49,791 bases of DNA from Peterkaempfera griseoplana (GCF_001418575.1 NZ_LIQR01000033.1:1-49791); one strand, 5' to 3'; positions 16,787 to 26,628 are shown, counted from the first letter of the stretch. Numbers and translations are program-made. The notes: generated by a model from the sequence alone, not told the origin.

Positions 16787-17410
16787 ATGGCCCCACCCGT
16801 CGTCCACTCCCTGCGCGACCAGATCCGTGAGCACATCACGGCGGGCATCGTGAGCGGACGCTGGAAGCCGGGCGAGCGGATCGTGGAGCGGCGGATCGCC
16901 ACCGAGCTGGACGTCAGCCAGACCCCCGTGCGGGAGGCGCTGCGGGAGCTGGAGGCGCTGCGGCTGATCGAGTCGGCTCCCAACAAGGGCGTGCGGGTGC
17001 GCAACCTGGCCGCGGCCGACCTGGAGGAGATCTATCCGGTGCGGGCCGGTCTGGAGCAGCTCGCGGCCGAGCTGGCCGCACCCCTGCTGGGCTCGGACGT
17101 CTCCGTACTGGAGCCCGAGGTGGCCGCGCTGCGGGAGGCCGACCGCACCAGCGACGTCGAGGCGCAGGTGCGGCACACGGTCGCCTTCCACCGGGAGCTG
17201 GTGCGGGCGTCCGGGAACAGCGTGCTGCTGCACACCTGGGAGTCGCTGGGGATCGAGGTGTGGACGGCGCTGTCGATCCGCTGGCTGGGGACCCGCCAGC
17301 AGTCGTACGCGGAGGAGCACGAGGCGGTCGTGGAGGCCTTCCGCCGACGGGATCCCCGGGTGGGCGAACTGGTCAAGGAGCATGTGCTCGGCTGTGCACC
17401 GCGTGCCTGA
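16787..17410 (+). CDS. GntR-family regulator, FCD (FadR/PdhR) subfamily
   Basis: A 207-residue regulator with an N-terminal winged helix (LRDQIREHITAGIVSGRWKPGERIVERRIATELDVSQTPVREALRELEALRLIES, about residues 9-63) and a C-terminal all-helical FCD ligand domain with metal-binding type residues in HTVAFHRELV. FCD regulators usually sense carboxylic acids such as pyruvate or lactate. It lies 119 bases upstream of aceE, and between them is a 17-base perfect palindrome covering the aceE promoter, so a PdhR-like pyruvate-responsive control of aceE is likely. The ATG has a CAGGAG site. Ligand and binding are inferred. Confidence 0.9.
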   Translation: MAPPVVHSLRDQIREHITAGIVSGRWKPGERIVERRIATELDVSQTPVREALRELEALRLIESAPNKGVRVRNLAAADLEEIYPVRAGLEQLAAELAAPLLGSDVSVLEPEVAALREADRTSDVEAQVRHTVAFHRELVRASGNSVLLHTWESLGIEVWTALSIRWLGTRQQSYAEEHEAVVEAFRRRDPRVGELVKEHVLGCAPRA

Positions 17411-17447
17411 CCTGCTGGCACGGGGTGCCAATTAGGGTCGCGGGCTT

Positions 17448-17475
17448 TTGATCGATCATCGATCAGTCCTACAGT
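17448..17475 (+). promoter_or_regulatory. aceE promoter overlapped by a 17-bp GntR-type palindrome
   Basis: TGATCGATCATCGATCA at 17449-17465 is a perfect palindrome about its central C. It overlaps a TTGATC -35 hexamer (17448-17453) and the spacer to a TACAGT -10 hexamer (17470-17475), with 16 bases between the hexamers. A repressor bound here would directly block RNA polymerase. The upstream neighbour is a GntR/FCD regulator, the obvious candidate to bind. Confidence 0.7.
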
Positions 17476-17529
17476 GTCGGCGGAGCCCACCGGTTCCGTC
17501 TCCACGTCGCGTCCCAAAAGGCGGCCACC

Positions 17530-20214
17530 ATGACCCACATCCCGCGCCACCAGGCGAGCGCACTCGACCAGCTCCCCGACCGCGACCCGGAGGAGAGCGC
17601 GGAGTGGGCCGCCTCGCTGGACGCCGTCGCCCAGGCGGCCGGACCGCAGCGCGCGTCCTATCTGATGCGCCGCACCCTGGAGCACGGCGAGCGGGCCGGG
17701 CTGACACTGCCCAGGGCGCTGGAGACCGACTACATCAACACCATCCCCACCGCCGCCGAACCTACGGTCCCCGGCGACGAGGAGCTGGAGCGGCGGATCA
17801 CCGCCTGGAACCGCTGGAACGCGGCCGCCATGGTCACCCGCGGCAGCCGGCTGGGCCTGGGCGGGCACATCGCCACCTTCGCCTCGGCGGCCTGGCTCTA
17901 CGAGACCGGCTTCCAGCACTTCTTCCGCGGCAAGGAGGGGGACGGCTCCGGCGACCAGCTCTACGTCCAGGGCCACGCCTCCCCCGGCATCTACGCCCGC
18001 GCCTTCCTGGACGGCAGGCTCAGCGAGGCCCAGCTGGACCGCTTCCGGCAGGAGGCGGGCGGCGACGGCCTGCCGTCCTATCCGCACCCCCGGCGGCTGC
18101 CGTGGCTCTGGGAGTTCCCCACCGTGTCGATGGGCCTGGGCCCGCTGTCGGCGATCCACCAGGCGCGCTTCAACCGCTATCTGCACAACCGCGGCATCAA
18201 GGACACCTCCGCCTCCCATGTCTGGGCGTTCCTGGGCGACGGCGAGATGGACGAGCCCGAGTCGACCGCCGCCCTGGCGCTGGCCGGCCGGGAGCAGCTG
18301 GACAACCTCACCTTCGTGGTCAACTGCAACCTCCAGCGGCTCGACGGGCCGGTGCGCGCCAACTTCAAGATCGTGCAGGAGCTGGAGTCCCAGTTCCGCG
18401 CCGCCGGCTGGAATGTCGTCAAGTCGCTCTGGGGATCCGCCTGGGACGACCTCTTCGCCCTGGACACCACCGGCGCCCTCGTACGGCGGCTGCGCGAGGT
18501 CCCCGACGGCCAGTTCCAGACCTATGCCACCCGGGACGCCGGCTACATCCGCGACCACTTCTTCGGCGCCGACCCGGCCCTGGTGGAGATGGCGCGGGTG
18601 CTCAGCGACGCCCGGATCCTGGAGTGCTTCCAGAGCTCACGAGCAGGCCACGAACCGCGCAAGGTGTACGCCGCCTACCGGGCCGCCGTCGAGCACCGCG
18701 GCGCCCCCACGGTGGTCCTCGCCCAGACGATCAAGGGCCACACCCTCGGCCCGGGCTTCGAGTCCCGCAACGCCAACCACCAGATGAAGAAGCTGACGGG
18801 CAAGCAGTTCCGCGCCATGCGGGACCTGCTGGAACTCCCCATCCCCGACAGCAGCCTGGACGGCGACCTGGTCCCCTACGCCCACCCCGGCGCGGACTCC
18901 CCCGAGGTCCGCTACCTCCATGAGCGCCGGGCCGCGCTGGGCGGCCCCGCGCCGACCCGCCGGATCCACCCCGTGGCGGCGCTCCCCGAACCGCCCGCCA
19001 AGCCCTTCAAGGCGCTGAGCCGGGGCTCCGGCAGCCAGGAGATCGCCACCACCATGGCCTTCGTCCGGCTGGTCAAGGACCTGATGCGGGATCCCGCCAC
19101 CGGACCGCGCTGGGTGCCGATCGTCCCCGACGAGGCGCGCACCTTCGGCATGGAGTCGCTCTTCCCCACGCACGGGATCTACTCGCCGCTCGGCCAGACC
19201 TACGACCCGGTCGACCGCGACCAGCTGCTCTTCTACAAGGAAGCCAGCAACGGACAGATCCTCAACGAGGGCATCACCGAGGCCGGTTCGATGGCCGACT
19301 TCACGGCCGCCGCCACCGCGTACGCCACCCACGGCGAGCCGATGATCCCCTTCTACATCTTCTACTCGATGTTCGGCTGGCAGCGGACCGCCGACCAGAT
19401 GTGGGCCCTGGCGGACCAGCTCGGCCGCGGGTTCCTGGTCGGCGCCACCGCCGGCCGCACCACCATGACCGGCGAGGGTCTCCAGCACGCCGACGGGCAC
19501 TCCCACCTGATCGCCTCCACCAACCCGGCGGCGCTGGCCTACGACCCGGCCTTCGCCTACGAGCTCGGCGTGATCGTCCGCGACGGGCTGCGGCGGATGT
19601 ACGGGCCGGACGCCGAGGACGTCTTCTACTACCTCACCGTCTACAACGAGACCAAGGTCCAGCCGCCGATGCCGCAGGGCGAGGGCGTGGAGGAGGGCAT
19701 CCTCCGGGGCCTCTACCGTTTCCAGGAGGCGCCCGCCCAAAGCGCCGTCCCGGACGCCCCCAGGCTTCAGCTGCTGGCCTCCGGCACCGCCCTGCACTGG
19801 GTGCTGGACGCCCAGGAGCTGCTGGCCGCGGACTGGGGCGTGGCCGCCGACGTGTGGTCCGCCACCTCCTGGAGCGAACTCCGCCGTGACGCCCTGGCCT
19901 GCGACGCCGCGCTGCTCAGCGGCGAGGAGCGGGTCCCGTACGTCACCCGCGCCCTGGCCGGGGCGCCCGGCCCGGTGCTGGCCGTCAGCGACTGGATGCG
20001 TGCCGTCCCGGACCAGATCAGCCAGTGGGTCGAGCAGGACTGGCACTCCCTCGGCACCGACGGCTTCGGGCTCTCCGACACCCGCGAGGCCGCGCGCCGC
20101 CACTTCGGCGTCGACCCCCAGTCGATCGCCGTCGCCGCCCTGGCGGCCCTGGCCCGCCGCGGCGACGTCAAGGCGGAGACCGTCCGGCAGGCCCGGCTGC
20201 GCTACGGGCTCTGA
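17530..20214 (+). CDS. aceE: Pyruvate dehydrogenase E1 component, homodimeric type
   Basis: An 894-residue thiamine-diphosphate enzyme that decarboxylates pyruvate and transfers the acetyl group to lipoyl-E2. The ThDP/Mg motif [10 protein letters not shown] begins at about residue 236 and ends with NCNLQ about thirty residues later. Other AceE landmarks are [34 protein letters not shown] and, near residue 545, the stretch [20 protein letters not shown]. Length is normal for the alpha2-type E1. No E2 or E3 gene is adjacent, so these must lie elsewhere, as is usual in actinomycetes. It is preceded by a promoter with a GntR-type palindrome and followed by a strong hairpin terminator. Confidence 0.96.
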   Translation: MTHIPRHQASALDQLPDRDPEESAEWAASLDAVAQAAGPQRASYLMRRTLEHGERAGLTLPRALETDYINTIPTAAEPTVPGDEELERRITAWNRWNAAAMVTRGSRLGLGGHIATFASAAWLYETGFQHFFRGKEGDGSGDQLYVQGHASPGIYARAFLDGRLSEAQLDRFRQEAGGDGLPSYPHPRRLPWLWEFPTVSMGLGPLSAIHQARFNRYLHNRGIKDTSASHVWAFLGDGEMDEPESTAALALAGREQLDNLTFVVNCNLQRLDGPVRANFKIVQELESQFRAAGWNVVKSLWGSAWDDLFALDTTGALVRRLREVPDGQFQTYATRDAGYIRDHFFGADPALVEMARVLSDARILECFQSSRAGHEPRKVYAAYRAAVEHRGAPTVVLAQTIKGHTLGPGFESRNANHQMKKLTGKQFRAMRDLLELPIPDSSLDGDLVPYAHPGADSPEVRYLHERRAALGGPAPTRRIHPVAALPEPPAKPFKALSRGSGSQEIATTMAFVRLVKDLMRDPATGPRWVPIVPDEARTFGMESLFPTHGIYSPLGQTYDPVDRDQLLFYKEASNGQILNEGITEAGSMADFTAAATAYATHGEPMIPFYIFYSMFGWQRTADQMWALADQLGRGFLVGATAGRTTMTGEGLQHADGHSHLIASTNPAALAYDPAFAYELGVIVRDGLRRMYGPDAEDVFYYLTVYNETKVQPPMPQGEGVEEGILRGLYRFQEAPAQSAVPDAPRLQLLASGTALHWVLDAQELLAADWGVAADVWSATSWSELRRDALACDAALLSGEERVPYVTRALAGAPGPVLAVSDWMRAVPDQISQWVEQDWHSLGTDGFGLSDTREAARRHFGVDPQSIAVAALAALARRGDVKAETVRQARLRYGL

Positions 20215-20220
20215 GCACGT

Positions 20221-20261
20221 CCGGGTACGGCTCCCGCAAGGCGCACGGGAGCCGTACCCGG
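20221..20261 (+). terminator. aceE terminator hairpin
   Basis: A perfect 16-base stem (arm CCGGGTACGGCTCCCG) with a nine-base loop begins seven bases after the aceE stop codon. No T-tract follows. Confidence 0.85.
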
Positions 20262-20267
20262 GCCGGA

Positions 20268-20302
20268 CGGACTGCCCGGACTGCCCGGACTGCCCGGACT
20301 GC
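20268..20302 (+). repeat. Short tandem repeat, 9-bp unit x 3.8
   Basis: The unit CGGACTGCC is repeated three full times and most of a fourth, directly after the aceE terminator. It is in no gene. It is probably a slippage-prone minisatellite with no evident function. Confidence 0.85.
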
Positions 20303-20414
20303 GTGAACGGCGGACATCGCTCTGAGGTCACCCGGACCGGCCCGTCGGTCTCAGCGTGTCCGCGTCGGCGCCCGGTGTCCGCGCCCGGCGGCGGCACCCG
20401 GCCTCGGCGGCCGT

Positions 20415-21005
20415 TCATGCGGGCGGCGGGGCCAGCCGGTGCTCGAGGTCGGCGATCTCCGCCCGGATCCGGGTGAGCAGCAACTCGTGTTCACGGCGCA
20501 GGTCCGCGATGGTGGCGCCCTGGTGGCCCTCGTCGAGGGTGACGACCAGTGCACCGCCCGGGGAGAGGGTGGCGTCGGCGATCTGGTTGATGTCGTCGGC
20601 TCCCTGACGGCGGCAGGCGGCCACGACGTCGGCCCGGCGCAGGCCGAGCCGGTGCAGCGCCTGCGGGATCATCCGGCCGTCGCGGATCAGGGTGGTGGAG
20701 CGGCCCTCGAAGAGCCGGACCAGGCGGGGATGGCGGTTGACCAGCCGGACCATCACGGCGTTGAGCGCGACCAGGACGGCCGCGCCCAGCAGGCCGCCGG
20801 TGAGACTGCTGTCGCTGCCGATGACCGCGTTCTGCACGACGCTGGACAGCAGCAGCATCACGACCAAGTCGAAGCTGTTGAGCTGGGCGAGGTCCCGTTT
20901 GCCGCCCAGCCGCAGCAGCAGCGCCAGCCCGATGTAGACCAGCACCGTGCGCAACAGCTTCTCCGCGGGCGGTATCTCGATGCTCCACAGGTCGTGCCAG
21001 ATCAA
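20415..21005 (-). CDS. DUF421/YetF-family membrane protein
   Basis: A 196-residue protein with three N-terminal hydrophobic segments (TVLVYIGLALLLRLGG, DLVVMLLLSSVVQNAVIG and GGLLGAAVLVALNAVMVRL) followed by a cytoplasmic domain that contains the YetF hallmarks RPTTLI-like RSTTLIRDGRMIPQALHRLGL and LEDGHQGA-like VTLDEGHQG. A coiled tail ends the protein. The likely start is TTG at 21005 with GGGAGC upstream. The family is widespread; some Bacillus members are linked to spore properties, but molecular function is unclear. No operon partner is evident. Confidence 0.85.
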   Translation of the reverse strand: MIWHDLWSIEIPPAEKLLRTVLVYIGLALLLRLGGKRDLAQLNSFDLVVMLLLSSVVQNAVIGSDSSLTGGLLGAAVLVALNAVMVRLVNRHPRLVRLFEGRSTTLIRDGRMIPQALHRLGLRRADVVAACRRQGADDINQIADATLSPGGALVVTLDEGHQGATIADLRREHELLLTRIRAEIADLEHRLAPPPA

Positions 21006-21227
21006 CGTCGGCTCCCTTGCTCGCAGGTCGGTGGCTGCCGGCTCCGCCGCACGCTGGTGGCCGCGCCGGGCAGACAGCTTGCCGGGGTCCCCGTGGGCGA
21101 TCAATTCCGTGGGGGCCCGTCAGGGGCCGGCCGCCGCTTCACCGACAGGTGACCGGCGGCCCGCGGGCGTCCCCGGCCGACGACAGGGAACCGCCCTCGT
21201 TCCGTGAGGTCCGGCACCGCCGCCCGC

Positions 21228-21878
21228 TCAGGACAGCCGGAGCTCCGCACGGGCCTCCTCGGCCTGTCGCAGGATGCCCTGGGACGCCGTCTTCGCGGCC
21301 AGTTCCGCCGCCTCCCCGAGCAGCGCGGACGCGTCGTCCCGCCGCTCCTGCTGGGCGGCGAGGTAGGCGAGCCCTATCAGGTTGGCGGCCACACCCGGCA
21401 GGAATTCCAGCTCGCGGCGCAGACGCGTGGACTCCTCCAGGTGGGTCCGGGCCGTGTCGAGCCGGCCGGCCATGTGGTCGGCGATGCCGAGGTGCCGTAG
21501 CGCATAGGAGGCGGTCAGCCGGTCTCCGGCCTGACGGGCGAGTTCCAGGGAACGCCGGAGTGCGGGCAGCGCGGCCTCCGTGTCGCCGCAGACGACCTGG
21601 TGGAAGGTGCCGGTCCAGAACAGCGCCTCGCCCAGGCCGCGGGTGTCACCCAGCCGCTCGTAGAGCCGGGCCGCGTGCTCGAAGAGTTCCAGCTCCCTCG
21701 CGTCCACCACCCGGTCCGCCAGGAAGCGGGCGTGGACCACCCGGCCCCTGGCCAGCTGGAGATCGGCCTCGAGTGCGTCCAGTACCCGGTCGGCGGCGTC
21801 CGGGGCTGCGGGGTCGCCGCCGAAGACGGCGCGCTCATAGAGGAGTTCGGCCTGTTCGATTCGCTCGTCGGCAGCCAT
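21228..21878 (-). CDS. Tetratricopeptide-repeat protein
   Basis: A 216-residue all-helical protein. Successive TPR-like helices can be read: AARLYERLGDTRGLGEALFWTG, ALPALRRSLELARQAGDRLTASYALRHLGIADHMAGRLDTARTHLEESTRLRRELEFLPGVAANLIGLAYLAAQQERRDDASALLGEAAELA. Such repeats act as protein-binding scaffolds. The start is ATG at 21878, since the upstream part of the frame (PARRVPGCRLPADL) has poor coding character. No catalytic domain is present, and partners are unknown. Confidence 0.82.
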   Translation of the reverse strand: MAADERIEQAELLYERAVFGGDPAAPDAADRVLDALEADLQLARGRVVHARFLADRVVDARELELFEHAARLYERLGDTRGLGEALFWTGTFHQVVCGDTEAALPALRRSLELARQAGDRLTASYALRHLGIADHMAGRLDTARTHLEESTRLRRELEFLPGVAANLIGLAYLAAQQERRDDASALLGEAAELAAKTASQGILRQAEEARAELRLS

Positions 21879-22031
21879 GCCCCGGGATCCTAGCCCTGCC
21901 GGGCCGCCGCAGGGTTGCTTCCGGGGCACGGTCCCACGGGGTGCGGCGAGGTCAGCGGGGAGGCGGCAGCCGGGCACGCGGCGGGCAGGCAACCGAGCGT
22001 CCGCCCCCGGGCCGCGCGGCCGGGCGGCCTG

Positions 22032-23834
22032 TCACCGCAGCAGGGTGTCCAGCAGAGGGCTGCTGAAGATCCGGTGCGGGTCGAGACGGTCGAGGGTGGC
22101 GACGGCCTCGTCCCAGCCGGGGGCGCCGGTCGCCCGGAGGCTTGCGGGGATGGCCGTGCCGATCACCCCGGGGTCGGACCAGGCGGCGTCCGCCGTGTAC
22201 GCCCAGCCCTTGGACCACTCCACCCTCAGCGTCGAACGGTCGCCCGTGCCGAAGGTGCTCAGCAGGAACTGTTCGATGTCGCGGTAGAAGCGGGGAGCTG
22301 CGGGGGTGCCGGGCAGGGTGAGGATGTCCAGCCAGACGGCGGTGTCCCAGTCCGGACGGTCGGGCCGGGGGCACAGGGCCGACAGCAGCGGGGGCTGGGC
22401 GCCGGCCACCTGCGACCAGGCGGGGTCGTCCACCCCGGTCACCCGGATCTCCACCTGGCCGTTGACCGGGTACTCGCCGCGTGCGGCGTACTGCTGCAGC
22501 AGTGTCTGGTAGTAGGCCGCGAACTGGCTCACCACCCACTGGAGATCCGCGCGGCGGGTGAGCACCGCATAGCCGTTGGCGGTCTCCCGCAGGGTGCTGG
22601 GGCGTACGTACAGCAGCAGGTCGCGGGAGGGGCCCCAGAGGTCCGAGCGCAGGCCGTCGGCGAGCAGATGGGCGAGTGTGTCACCGTCGAGCAGGTCGCG
22701 GATGAGACCGCCGGAGAGCAGCACATCGCTGATGTCACCGGTGAGGGCTGCCTTGGCGACCAGGTACTGCAGATTGCCGAAGACGGTGGCCAGCGACCAG
22801 CTGCCGCTGAGTATCTCCCCGGCCAGTCGGGCGACGGGTTCGGGGAGGCTGTCGGAGAACGGGTAGTTGTACGGCTCTCCCACCGCGCGGGAGCCGAGCG
22901 GCTGGTGCGGGGTGACGCTCCAGGTCTTCAGCCATGGGCGGTCGGTGAAGGCGAACCAGATCGCCTCGGCACGGCCGGTGGCGTCGACGAAGCCGGCGAA
23001 GGTGCGGTCGGGGGCGGCCTGGCCGGGCGGGGCGAACAACTCGGCGGCGGGGATGTCGAGCCGGCTGACACAGCGCAGGTTGGTGTCCTGGCCGGTGCGC
23101 AGCACCGCCTCGGTGACGAAGGCCCGTCCCAGGTGTGTGAGGACGGCCGCGCAGTCGGCCTCGGCGCGGTCGAAGGTGCGCAGTGCGTACCGCCCGGCGC
23201 CGGCGTCCCACACCACGGCGGTCAGCTCGGTCACCAGGCTGCTGAGCGAACCGTACCCATGGCCCGCCGCCCGGACCTCGCCGTCGGCCGGTATCGCGGT
23301 GCCGTGTCCGCCGATGGCCAGCGCCCCTCCCACCGTGAGGTCCCCCGGCGCCGGACAGGAGGTGAGGCCGCGGCCCTGGCCGCCCAGGAATGCCAGCAGA
23401 TCCTCCATGGCGGTGCCCGCCTGCACCCGTACGGTGTCGGGGCCGTCGAGCCGGGCGCCGGTGAGGTGGGCGGTGGTGTCCACCAGGACCACCCGGGTGT
23501 CGGCCGGTGCCGCGTCGGGCACGGTGAAGGGGGTCCAGGTGTGGCGGTGGCCCTGGGGCCGCAGCCGCCATCCCTGGGAGTGCGCCCAGTCGGCGAGGGT
23601 GAGCACATCCTGTGCGGTCCGCGGGGCGCACGTCCACAGCGCGTCGGTGCGGATCTCCCCCGACCAGTTCTCATAGACGCCCTGGTAGAGATCCAACCCG
23701 GCCGGGAAACCCGGCGGCGCCTCGGCGGCCCGGGCGGAGCCCGGTGCCAGGGTGCCGCGCAGCAGCCAGGTCGCACCCCCCAGGGCGGCCGAGGCCGTCA
23801 TCATCCGCCGTCTGCTGAGCCCACGTCCGGTCAC
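22032..23834 (-). CDS. Secreted class II cholesterol oxidase (covalent-FAD, VAO type)
   Basis: A 600-residue flavoprotein resembling Brevibacterium sterolicum cholesterol oxidase type II. This class oxidises cholesterol to cholest-4-en-3-one and releases hydrogen peroxide. The N-terminus is a twin-arginine signal peptide (SRRRMMTASAALGGATWLL, residues 7-25, with cleavage near ARA-AEA). The FAD domain contains QGHRHTWTPFT, in which H98 aligns with the histidine that carries FAD covalently in the type II enzyme. The substrate domain contains GQVEIRVTGVDD, keeping the Glu-x-Arg pair (EIR) used in catalysis, plus PRPDRPDWDTAVWLDIL and EWSKGWAY. GTG at 23834 is the start. It is monocistronic. The true substrate may be another sterol or bulky alcohol. 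Confidence 0.87.
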   Translation of the reverse strand: MTGRGLSRRRMMTASAALGGATWLLRGTLAPGSARAAEAPPGFPAGLDLYQGVYENWSGEIRTDALWTCAPRTAQDVLTLADWAHSQGWRLRPQGHRHTWTPFTVPDAAPADTRVVLVDTTAHLTGARLDGPDTVRVQAGTAMEDLLAFLGGQGRGLTSCPAPGDLTVGGALAIGGHGTAIPADGEVRAAGHGYGSLSSLVTELTAVVWDAGAGRYALRTFDRAEADCAAVLTHLGRAFVTEAVLRTGQDTNLRCVSRLDIPAAELFAPPGQAAPDRTFAGFVDATGRAEAIWFAFTDRPWLKTWSVTPHQPLGSRAVGEPYNYPFSDSLPEPVARLAGEILSGSWSLATVFGNLQYLVAKAALTGDISDVLLSGGLIRDLLDGDTLAHLLADGLRSDLWGPSRDLLLYVRPSTLRETANGYAVLTRRADLQWVVSQFAAYYQTLLQQYAARGEYPVNGQVEIRVTGVDDPAWSQVAGAQPPLLSALCPRPDRPDWDTAVWLDILTLPGTPAAPRFYRDIEQFLLSTFGTGDRSTLRVEWSKGWAYTADAAWSDPGVIGTAIPASLRATGAPGWDEAVATLDRLDPHRIFSSPLLDTLLR

Positions 23835-24226
23835 GCCCCACCCCGCCCTTCAACGGAACACCAGTTCGCAGACGAAACTAGAGGACCAGGGGCCACAGAA
23901 GGGCGTCTGCACAGCCAAACCACCGGATCGGGTGAAGGATCGGATGCCCGGGAACCTCGGCGCGACGGCCACGGTCGGCTCCCCGGCAGGTGTCTGCTCC
24001 GCAGGTGTCTCCGATGCACCGTCATCCACGCGGCTGCGAAGGACCGGTGCCCACGGGGCGCACCGCGGCGTGCGCCCGGTCCCACCGGCGGGCGGGCAGA
24101 GCGTCTCACGCACCGTTCGCCCCGGTCCGGGGGCCGTGGCCGGGGCGTTCACCGGGCGGTGTCGGCCCGGTCGGATACGGTGCCAGGGCGGTCATCTCAC
24201 CGTCGACCACCGAGGGGGTCCCGCCC
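23835..24226. other. Divergent intergenic region, no gene seen
   Basis: This 392-base stretch separates the divergent cholesterol oxidase and GH13 genes and must contain both promoters. No open frame in it has both a ribosome site and normal third-position bias. Clear operators were not recognised. A GAGGGGG ribosome site for the GH13 gene is present at 24212-24218. Confidence 0.5.
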
Positions 24227-25801
24227 ATGGCCACCGGCCGACGACGCATACCGGACTGGCTGCCGGACGCCGTCCTCTACCAGGTCTATCCGCAGAGCTT
24301 CGCCGACTCCGACGGCGACGGCATCGGCGACCTCGCGGGGCTCACCGAGCGGCTGGACCACCTGGCATGGCTCGGGGTGGACACGGTGTGGCTCAACCCG
24401 TGCTTCGCCTCGCCCTTCGGCGACGCCGGCTACGACGTCTCCGACTACCTCGCCATCGCCCCGCGCTACGGGACCGAGGAGGACGCCACTGCGCTGGTCG
24501 AGGCGGCCCGGCGGCGCGGGATGCGGGTGATGCTGGACTTGGTCACCGGGCACACCTCCCACCGGCACCCCTGGTTCCGGGCCTCGGCCGAGGACCCGGA
24601 CGACCACCGCTACATCTGGTCGGACCGGGTGGGCACCCCGGTACGCGACTGGATCCCCAACCACGCCGCCCGCGGCGGCTACTACCTCGCCAACTTCTAT
24701 CCCATCCAGCCCGCCCTCAACTTCGGCTACGCCCGGCCCCGCGAGGGCGAGCCGTGGCGGCAGCCGGTGGACGCGGAGGGGCCGCGGGCCAACCGGGCGG
24801 CGCTGCGGGAGATCATGGGGTTCTGGTTCGACCGGGGAGTGTCCGGCTTCCGGGTCGACATGGCGTTCTCCCTGGTCAAGGACGATCCCGGGCGGGTGGA
24901 GACGGCCCTGCTGTGGGGCGGGATGCGGGAGTGGGTCGACCGGGCGTACCCGGAGTGCGTACTGCTCGCCGAGTGGGGGGACCCCAGGACCTCGGTCCCG
25001 GCCGGTTTCCACTCGGACTTCTTCCTGCACTTCCAGGACCGTCCGCTGCGCTCGCTGTGGGACAACGGCACCGGCAGCCAGGGAGCGTGGGCCGACGGCA
25101 GGCCCTGCTACTTCGACCCGGAGGGCCGGGGCTCCATGACGGAGTTCCTGGCGGGCTGGTACGCGGCCGACCAGGCCATCGACGGCGCCGGCTTCGTGGC
25201 GCTGCCCACGGCCAACCACGACTTCTCCCGGCTGACCTGCGGGCCGCGCACCCGGGACATGGTGGCGCCCGCCTTCGCGTTCCAGCTGACCTGGCCCACG
25301 CTGCCGGTGATCTACTACGGCGACGAGATCGGGATGCGGTATCTGCCGGGCCTGCCCGACAAGGAGGGCAGCCAGCTGGACGCGGAGGCCCGCCAGGGCT
25401 CCCGCAGTCCGATGCAGTGGGACGGCACCGCCAACGCGGGATTCTCCACGGCTCCGGCGGACCGGCTCTATCTGCCGGTCGACCCGGACGAGGACCGGCC
25501 GACGGTCGCCGCAGCGATGGCCGACGAGTCCTCGCTGCTGCACCACGTCCGACGGCTGATCGCGCTGCGCCGGGCGATCCCGGCGCTCGGCACCGGCGGC
25601 TCGGTGGAGGTGCTGAACGACGGCTACCCGTTCGTCTACACCCGCGGCGGCACCCACCTGGTCGTGGTCAACGGCCGCCGCGACCCGGCCCGTGCCCCCT
25701 CCCCCGCCCCGCGGCCCAGACCGCTCGCCGTGCACGGTGTCCAGGTCAGGGACGGCGAGATCCACGCCGAGGGCTTCTCCTACGGCGTCTTCGAGCTCTG
25801 A
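24227..25801 (+). CDS. GH13 alpha-amylase-family glycoside hydrolase (alpha-glucosidase or trehalose synthase-like)
   Basis: A 524-residue TIM-barrel enzyme of glycoside hydrolase family 13. The N-terminus LYQVYPQSFADSDGDGIGDLAGL is typical of oligo-1,6-glucosidase and trehalose-synthase-like members. The catalytic residues are visible: nucleophile D211 in GFRVDMAF, acid/base E249 in LLAEWGD, and the transition-state pair H331-D332 in TANHDFSRL. No signal peptide is present, so it acts in the cytoplasm on imported or storage alpha-glucosides. No transporter or regulator is adjacent. The C-terminal beta domain is short. The exact substrate is unresolved. Confidence 0.88.
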   Translation: MATGRRRIPDWLPDAVLYQVYPQSFADSDGDGIGDLAGLTERLDHLAWLGVDTVWLNPCFASPFGDAGYDVSDYLAIAPRYGTEEDATALVEAARRRGMRVMLDLVTGHTSHRHPWFRASAEDPDDHRYIWSDRVGTPVRDWIPNHAARGGYYLANFYPIQPALNFGYARPREGEPWRQPVDAEGPRANRAALREIMGFWFDRGVSGFRVDMAFSLVKDDPGRVETALLWGGMREWVDRAYPECVLLAEWGDPRTSVPAGFHSDFFLHFQDRPLRSLWDNGTGSQGAWADGRPCYFDPEGRGSMTEFLAGWYAADQAIDGAGFVALPTANHDFSRLTCGPRTRDMVAPAFAFQLTWPTLPVIYYGDEIGMRYLPGLPDKEGSQLDAEARQGSRSPMQWDGTANAGFSTAPADRLYLPVDPDEDRPTVAAAMADESSLLHHVRRLIALRRAIPALGTGGSVEVLNDGYPFVYTRGGTHLVVVNGRRDPARAPSPAPRPRPLAVHGVQVRDGEIHAEGFSYGVFEL

Positions 25802-25916
25802 GCGGGTGCGGCCGGCGCCGCCCCGCCTCCAAGGGCGCCCCGGGACGCCCCCGGGCCGGGCGGATCGTGGCACCTCTCCGGAGTGCGGACCGGCCGCGCC
25901 CCCGGAGGCGTCGCGC

Positions 25917-26600
25917 TCAGCCCAGCGTCAGCCAGCGGATCCCGAGGCGGTCGGCCTCCGCCGCCTCCTCCCGGGTGACGGGCTCGCGTCCCGTCGCCTT
26001 CCGCAGGAAGGACAGCCGGCTCCAGCCCAGCGCCTCCAGGGCCGCCGCGCCGTCCGGACCGAGCAGCAGGTTCTGCAGGACCTCCGCTGCCTGCGGCGTC
26101 AGCCACGGCTCGCGCCCCAGGGCGTCGGCCAGGTCCAGACCGTGTACGGCGACCTCGACCACCCGGGTCAGCAGGAACTCCGGCAGCGCCATCGCATCAC
26201 CGTGCCGGGTGCGCACCACCCGCCCGTCCGGCTCGGCCCGGCAGAGACGGTCCACCTCCTGCCAGGCGGCCGCGAAGCCCTCGGCGACCGCGGCCCCGCC
26301 GGACTTCCGGGCCGCGTGCTCCCTGGCCAGCGCGATCCGCGCCGCGTCGGTGTCCGGGGCGAACCGGTCGCCGGGCCGGTAGTACTCCACCGCCGACACC
26401 TCGGCGTGGTCCGGCGCAGGTGCGGCCAGCATGCCGGGCAGCCAGCCGATCACCACCCGGACGTGCGCCAGCAGCTCGGCCACCGTCCACGGCGGGCACC
26501 GCGTCGGCAGCCGCCACTCGCCGGGCGAGACCTCGGCCATCGACCGGGCGAGCCGTCCGGCCTCGGCGGCGAACGCCTCACCCACCCTCTGCCGGTCCAT
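25917..26600 (-). CDS. Mycothiol-dependent maleylpyruvate isomerase-type (DinB fold) protein
   Basis: A 227-residue protein with the actinobacterial MDMPI N-terminal pattern: DRQRVGEAFAAEAGRLARSM, WRLPTRCPPWTVAELLAHVRVVIGWL with the metal-binding type histidine, then LTRVVEVAVHGLDLADALGRE with the second histidine, and a C-terminal extension. Members bind a divalent metal and often use mycothiol, although most are uncharacterised. ATG at 26600 is preferred because the GGAGGGG ribosome site is nine bases upstream; GTG at 26609 directly abuts that site and is less likely. It follows rlmG by 28 bases in the same direction. The reaction is unknown. Confidence 0.8.
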   Translation of the reverse strand: MDRQRVGEAFAAEAGRLARSMAEVSPGEWRLPTRCPPWTVAELLAHVRVVIGWLPGMLAAPAPDHAEVSAVEYYRPGDRFAPDTDAARIALAREHAARKSGGAAVAEGFAAAWQEVDRLCRAEPDGRVVRTRHGDAMALPEFLLTRVVEVAVHGLDLADALGREPWLTPQAAEVLQNLLLGPDGAAALEALGWSRLSFLRKATGREPVTREEAAEADRLGIRWLTLG

Positions 26601-26628
26601 GCCGGTCACCCCCTCCGCCGGTTCCGGC

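Noticed and set aside
20268-20302. Short repeats after aceE considered as a CRISPR-like array
   Set aside because: The unit is nine bases with no spacers and fewer than four copies, and there are no cas genes.
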